A DNA stretch of 64,000 nucleotides from assembly GCA_036583965.1 (NCBI GenBank), contig JAZBQD010000014.1, forward strand, positions 5,736,191 to 5,800,190, given 5' to 3'. The notes below the pieces were generated by a model. The model was not told where the DNA came from. It saw only the letters and a program-made list of their open reading frames with translations, and searched no databases. Source of the DNA: Prunella strophiata. Its lineage: Eukaryota > Chordata > Aves > Passeriformes > Prunellidae. Shown here piece by piece: positions 60,301 to 64,000 of this stretch (the stretch's first letter is position 1; every line of letters begins with the position of its first letter). The position numbers and the translations under genes were made by a program.

Positions 60301-62164
60301 TTCAGTCAGTATTTCATTAGCATGTTCTGTAGCAGATGCTGATGAGGGACACGAGGTGCCTTATGTCCTGTTATATCTCTGTGCCTGCTTTTTCTGTCTG
60401 ACAGTCCCAGTCCTTATTTTCTACTATCCTTTTCCCAGGATAGGTGGCAAGCAAAGGTCACTGTAACAGCTAAGTCTTGTTAACTCCAACGGGAGTCTCC
60501 TGCATGAATGACTTTACTATGGGAGTGGGAAGAACATCCCCCTGGGTGTTAATCAGAAATGTCTCTCCTCAGTCCTCACTGCAGACTGATGTGTGCAGCT
60601 GGTGCTTTCTAATTCATTTTTAATTATGAAATCTGATGAGGGGTATCTGACAGTGTGCTGGCAAAGGGCATTTACACACTGGCAGAGCCCCTTCTAGAGC
60701 CCTGTGTGTGGTGAGCATTGCTTACAGTGAATGAGTCCCTGACAGGTGGGGCACATGGCTTCCCTGGCCATGGTGGCATTACTGTCTGTCACCTGAGCAA
60801 AGGAACATACCCAGACAAAAACACTGCTTTGCAGCTCTCTTCAGACATTCTCTGGTTGAACACTCTTTTCTGCCCCTTAAAGGAATTTCAGTTCATATGG
60901 AGGAAGGAATTTCAGTTGTCTGTGCCACCAGAGCTGGTTGAACAAGGCAAACTCCAGGCTGCAGCCTGCCTTTATTTCAGTGCAGGACCTGGGAATGCCT
61001 GTGGGTGTTTCCTGCACCCTCCTATCCAGGCAAATGGATGACTGAGCTGGGAGGGGGCTGCTGCCTCCTCTGGCAGATCCAGGGGCTCCAGACCCCCTGG
61101 AGAAGCAGGACTTGGGACACACCCAGGGTAGTCAGAACCCTGGACTATGCCCAGCAGTCTCTTGGCTCTTCCTATGAGCCTGCACCCTACTCCTCAGCTC
61201 CTTCCCATGCCATTCCATCACAGCTGACCTCCCCCAAGTATCCCCAGTCCTACAATTCAGCTGTGGTGCTCTTCTCATCCCAGACCTTCCTCCCCATCCA
61301 TACTGCACCATCACCATCACCTGAGCTTCCCCCGTAACACTCCCAGCTCTGCCCTGCAGTCCCTGCTCTCCCTTCTGTGGGCTGGCACTTTCTCTCTCCT
61401 TCCTATTCTATTTTGCCAGTCTTGGAGATTTTAAACTGCTCAGTTATATCCCAAAGAGCATCCTGAAACAGCAGGCTGGTTCCTTTGCCCCTGCTTCAAA
61501 GGCAGCTGTGGCTGTAGAGTTTATTGAGAGATGTTTTGAACTATTTGCCCAAAAAAGCTCAAACAGAGCTTTTACTCCTCGTTACATCCTTACCTAACTA
61601 AATCCCTTTTGAAAGTAGGACATGGGCTCCTAAATCACTGAGAAATTGTTTGGAAATGTTAACTTGTGTTAGGAGTCAGTGGTTAAATGAATCTGTCCTT
61701 AGGTCCCTGAGAGGATTTGCCTCTCAAGTCTGTTTTGCAAGTCAGGGAGGAAAAATGACGTGAAGGTCACTGACTGATAATGGTGTAAAGCTGAGGTAAA
61801 ATGGAGTGAACATCCAAGCCTAATTCAATTTCATTTGAGCACCTGGCTTTGCACTAAAGAGAATAACATGAAATAGCATGGAGGAAAAAAAAAAAAAAAA
61901 AAAAAAAATCAGATTCTTGAGCTCTGAGGAAACTACAGGCAATATCAGGGGAAAAAAACCCCATATGATATTATCTGAATATTCTGAAAATGCATTTAAA
62001 TTGAAGCCATGGTCACCAGGTAGTCTGGTGGTGTGCATTTGAATATTCATCTCCAAATACCCATCTTCCATTGCTGAATGTGAGATAAAATCAGAGAATG
62101 ATGGTCTTTCACCCAGGCTGGACTGCCATGATACCCCAAGCATTCTACTGCAGATCATCCTGAC
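54328..62164. other. Non-genic stretch with long unexplained open frames
   Basis: A 181-codon frame at 57018-57563 and a 220-codon frame at 58165-58827 lie on the minus strand. Neither shows a domain, signal peptide or splice context that I can support. An exon-like segment at 57270-57349 is listed separately. A24 lies at 61885-61908, and 'gttaactccaacgggagtct' at 60479-60498 resembles the ancient amniote repeat. Confidence 0.45.
57270..57349 (+). other. 80-bp exon-like segment with an open frame
   Basis: 'ctccctgatttttccatag' ends at 57269 and 'gcaag|gtgagt' gives a strong donor at 57349/57350. One frame is open throughout, with an ATG at 57280, and would encode residues ending in SFILLQ at the donor. 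I do not recognise the protein. The segment is antisense to a 181-codon frame, so at most one of the two can be real, and both may be chance. Confidence 0.15.
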
Positions 62165-62245
62165 AGGCCTGATTTTGAACTCTTAGTTTTACCCCAGTGT
62201 CCTCAGTGAATTTCAGTGGAACCAATCGGCTGCTTGTAAATTAAC
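62165..62245. repeat. Relic of an ancient amniote near-palindromic repeat
   Basis: 'ggcctgattttgaactctta' leads into 'gttttaccccagtgtcc' and 'agtgaatttcagtggaacca', then 'ttgtaaattaacc'. This is the order of an old amniote repeat whose units are 'ggcctgattctgatctc', 'ttacaccagtgta', 'ttcaatgga' and 'tgtaaat'. A weaker trace follows near 62965-62990 ('ttttacaccaagtgctgagg'). Confidence 0.4.
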
Positions 62246-63637
62246 CACAAATACTTGGAACCGAATCCTTTCCCATAAGGAATGGAATTGGTGCATGGAA
62301 AGGCATTCAAAGCCAGAGTTCATAACAAGGAAAAGCTATTTTACATCTGCTTCATACAAAGCTGCAAGAGTCCTACAATGCAAAGGTGTGGCAAATCAAA
62401 TTGACTGGGTTTTCCTGTATTTCATTAAACCAGACTACTCAGTTACCTTTAAGAGCAGCAAGGAAACACTGTAAGATCCCATGGCAGAGGATGTCTGATG
62501 CCTCCAGCTGTGTGACACAAGCTGTGATGTGTCACTAGTTGGTAGCTGTGAGTTTACCTCCTTGGATGACTCTTCCCACCATTATCTGGGAAGTGCCATT
62601 GTCATCTGCAGTTCACACACAGTTTTACTGCCTAGAAATGTGACCCACACTGCACAGCTCACATCTCTGGGGGATCTGTGCCAGCCTGTGAATGTCATAT
62701 CTGGGATCCTCTGTGCTTGACCCAACCTCATATCCCTCCAGTGGAGTAAATACTGATCCACACTACTGTAAAAGTGGGAAGAATTGGTTCATTCATCCAT
62801 TTAAGGGCTGAAAATTTTAGGAAAACACAGTAATTGCAGTCAGCCTGGAAACACCATGATACAAACTTTCCTATAGCATTTATATAGCAAGTTTCCAGTT
62901 TATCTGTGTGAATGGCTCAATGTCTCTGGGTTTAAAACCAGATTCATCTGGCAGACTTTAGGTCTACTGTTTTACACCAAGTGCTGAGGTAACTGTAAAA
63001 GTGGTAGCTTTTTTTCAAATTCAGGTTTGGTCAGAGTTCTGAACAAAGCTCTGGATTGCTTTGACACAGACTAGGTTAATAGAAGTGGTCTAAGCAGCCA
63101 GACTCTCCTGGTCCCTCTCCTTCAGGCTGGAGCATTTGGAGCTGCTCATGATAATCAGCTCACCTTGGGGCTGGCAGCTTTGGCAGAGGACTGAAGAGCA
63201 GCTGGGACAGGCTGTTGTAATGTCTTAAACAAGCATGGCTGCAGCTGCACGAGGCTGTGTGTACACAGCCTGAGGGCTGCACTTAGCAAGTGTCTGCATC
63301 TGGAGATGGTACCATTGCTGCATATCTAGCTGGACTCTTCAGATGACTAAATAAAGTCAGAAAAAAGGTTTAAAGTTACTCCTACCATCCACAGGTAAGG
63401 TGTAAGTCATGTTTACTCCTGCAGACACCTTGGGAGGCTCCTTGGGAGGTGTTTGTTAGGGGGAAGAAGATGTCAAATGAGGAGAAAGTTCCCCTAAGGT
63501 TTGTAACCATCACCAAGAGGTCAGGGGCAACCAAAAGACAGCCAGAGAGTGATGATACAGCCATGAGCTGCTCTGGCCAGGCCATGGGAGAGTGGGAGAG
63601 TCAAGAGGGAGAGAGGGAGCCCACTTCTCTTTGTGGT

Positions 63638-63638
<1 letters not shown>
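62246..63638. other. Non-genic stretch
   Basis: Only short open frames of 67 codons or fewer and no recognisable element were seen. Confidence 0.5.
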
Positions 63639-63676
<38 letters not shown>

Positions 63677-63688
63677 TTTTTTTTTTTT
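63639..63688. repeat. Long T tract (T37, G, T12)
   Basis: A run of 37 T, one G and 12 T forms a 50-base tract. It is the longest homopolymer in the window. No retrotransposon or retrocopy is recognisable beside it. The length may be imprecise for technical reasons. Confidence 0.93.
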
Positions 63689-64000
63689 GGTCTCTTACAA
63701 CAGTAGAAAGCTTAAAATAATACTTCTTCCTTAAACCAGCAGCCCCCAGATTCCTTCTCTGCCCAGCTGGGCAGACCCTTCCTCTCTTCCTCTTTAAAGC
63801 CTCACTGCAAATGTCTGTCAGACCTGAAATCTCAACTCGTTCCTAAGTGATTCACCCAGGAATTGCTCCATGGTAGGAATACCCTGGTCTTTTGTTACAA
63901 CTATTTGAACTGCCCATGCCCTTCCCTTCCTGGCTTTCTCACCCCAGGTTGCCTCTGTCCTGCAAAAGTAAATAATTACACCCTCAACAACGATGTAGGA
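63689..64000. other. Non-genic end of window
   Basis: Ordinary sequence with no recognisable feature. Confidence 0.5.

Overview
The window reads as non-coding nuclear DNA of a bird, most likely a songbird. The evidence is the repeat content: several CR1 LINE 3' ends carrying the avian tail signature (a 'cccttccaa'-type segment followed by 'ctgtgattctgtg'), and three LTR segments that I recognise from memory as families common in passerine genomes. CG dinucleotides are scarce except in a few short islands, as expected for a vertebrate. I found no protein-coding gene, rRNA or convincing tRNA that I can support. The open frames are short, overlap on both strands, show no recognisable domain, and the longest ones fall in microsatellites or LTRs.

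Layout. At 1-3.3 kb, plain sequence leads into a CpG island (about 1890-2360) with an 11-bp G-rich minisatellite, followed by a run of 25 T and a run of 25 C. At 3.3-17 kb there are old CR1, MIR-like and ancient amniote repeat relics, a liver-type transcription-factor motif cluster at 7.6-7.7 kb, a small CpG-rich patch with an 18-bp palindrome at 9.2-9.4 kb, and an exon-like segment at 14.67-14.76 kb. At 17.0-17.7 kb lies a truncated ERVL-type LTR. At 17.7-26.7 kb I see almost nothing. At 26.7-28.6 kb is the most unusual block: a 420-bp purine tract ending in 27 perfect hexamers, a CpG island holding a 203-bp ATCC array, then a cluster of long T tracts. At 28.6-44 kb there is mostly unremarkable sequence with CR1 and ancient-repeat relics. 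At 44.7-45.3 kb is a complete solo LTR on the minus strand with matching 6-bp target-site duplications, followed at 45.6 kb by a perfect inverted repeat of two CACGTG E-boxes around a GATA core, and at 47.0-47.4 kb by another LTR on the plus strand. At 48.7-54.3 kb there are three more CR1 fragments. At 54-64 kb there is no firm feature apart from homopolymer tracts and ancient-repeat relics.

The CpG islands are the best candidates for promoters, but no transcript can be traced from either. No genes can be shown to work together here. The window is best read as intergenic or deep-intronic DNA with regulatory potential, and I did not find a new biological system that I could defend.
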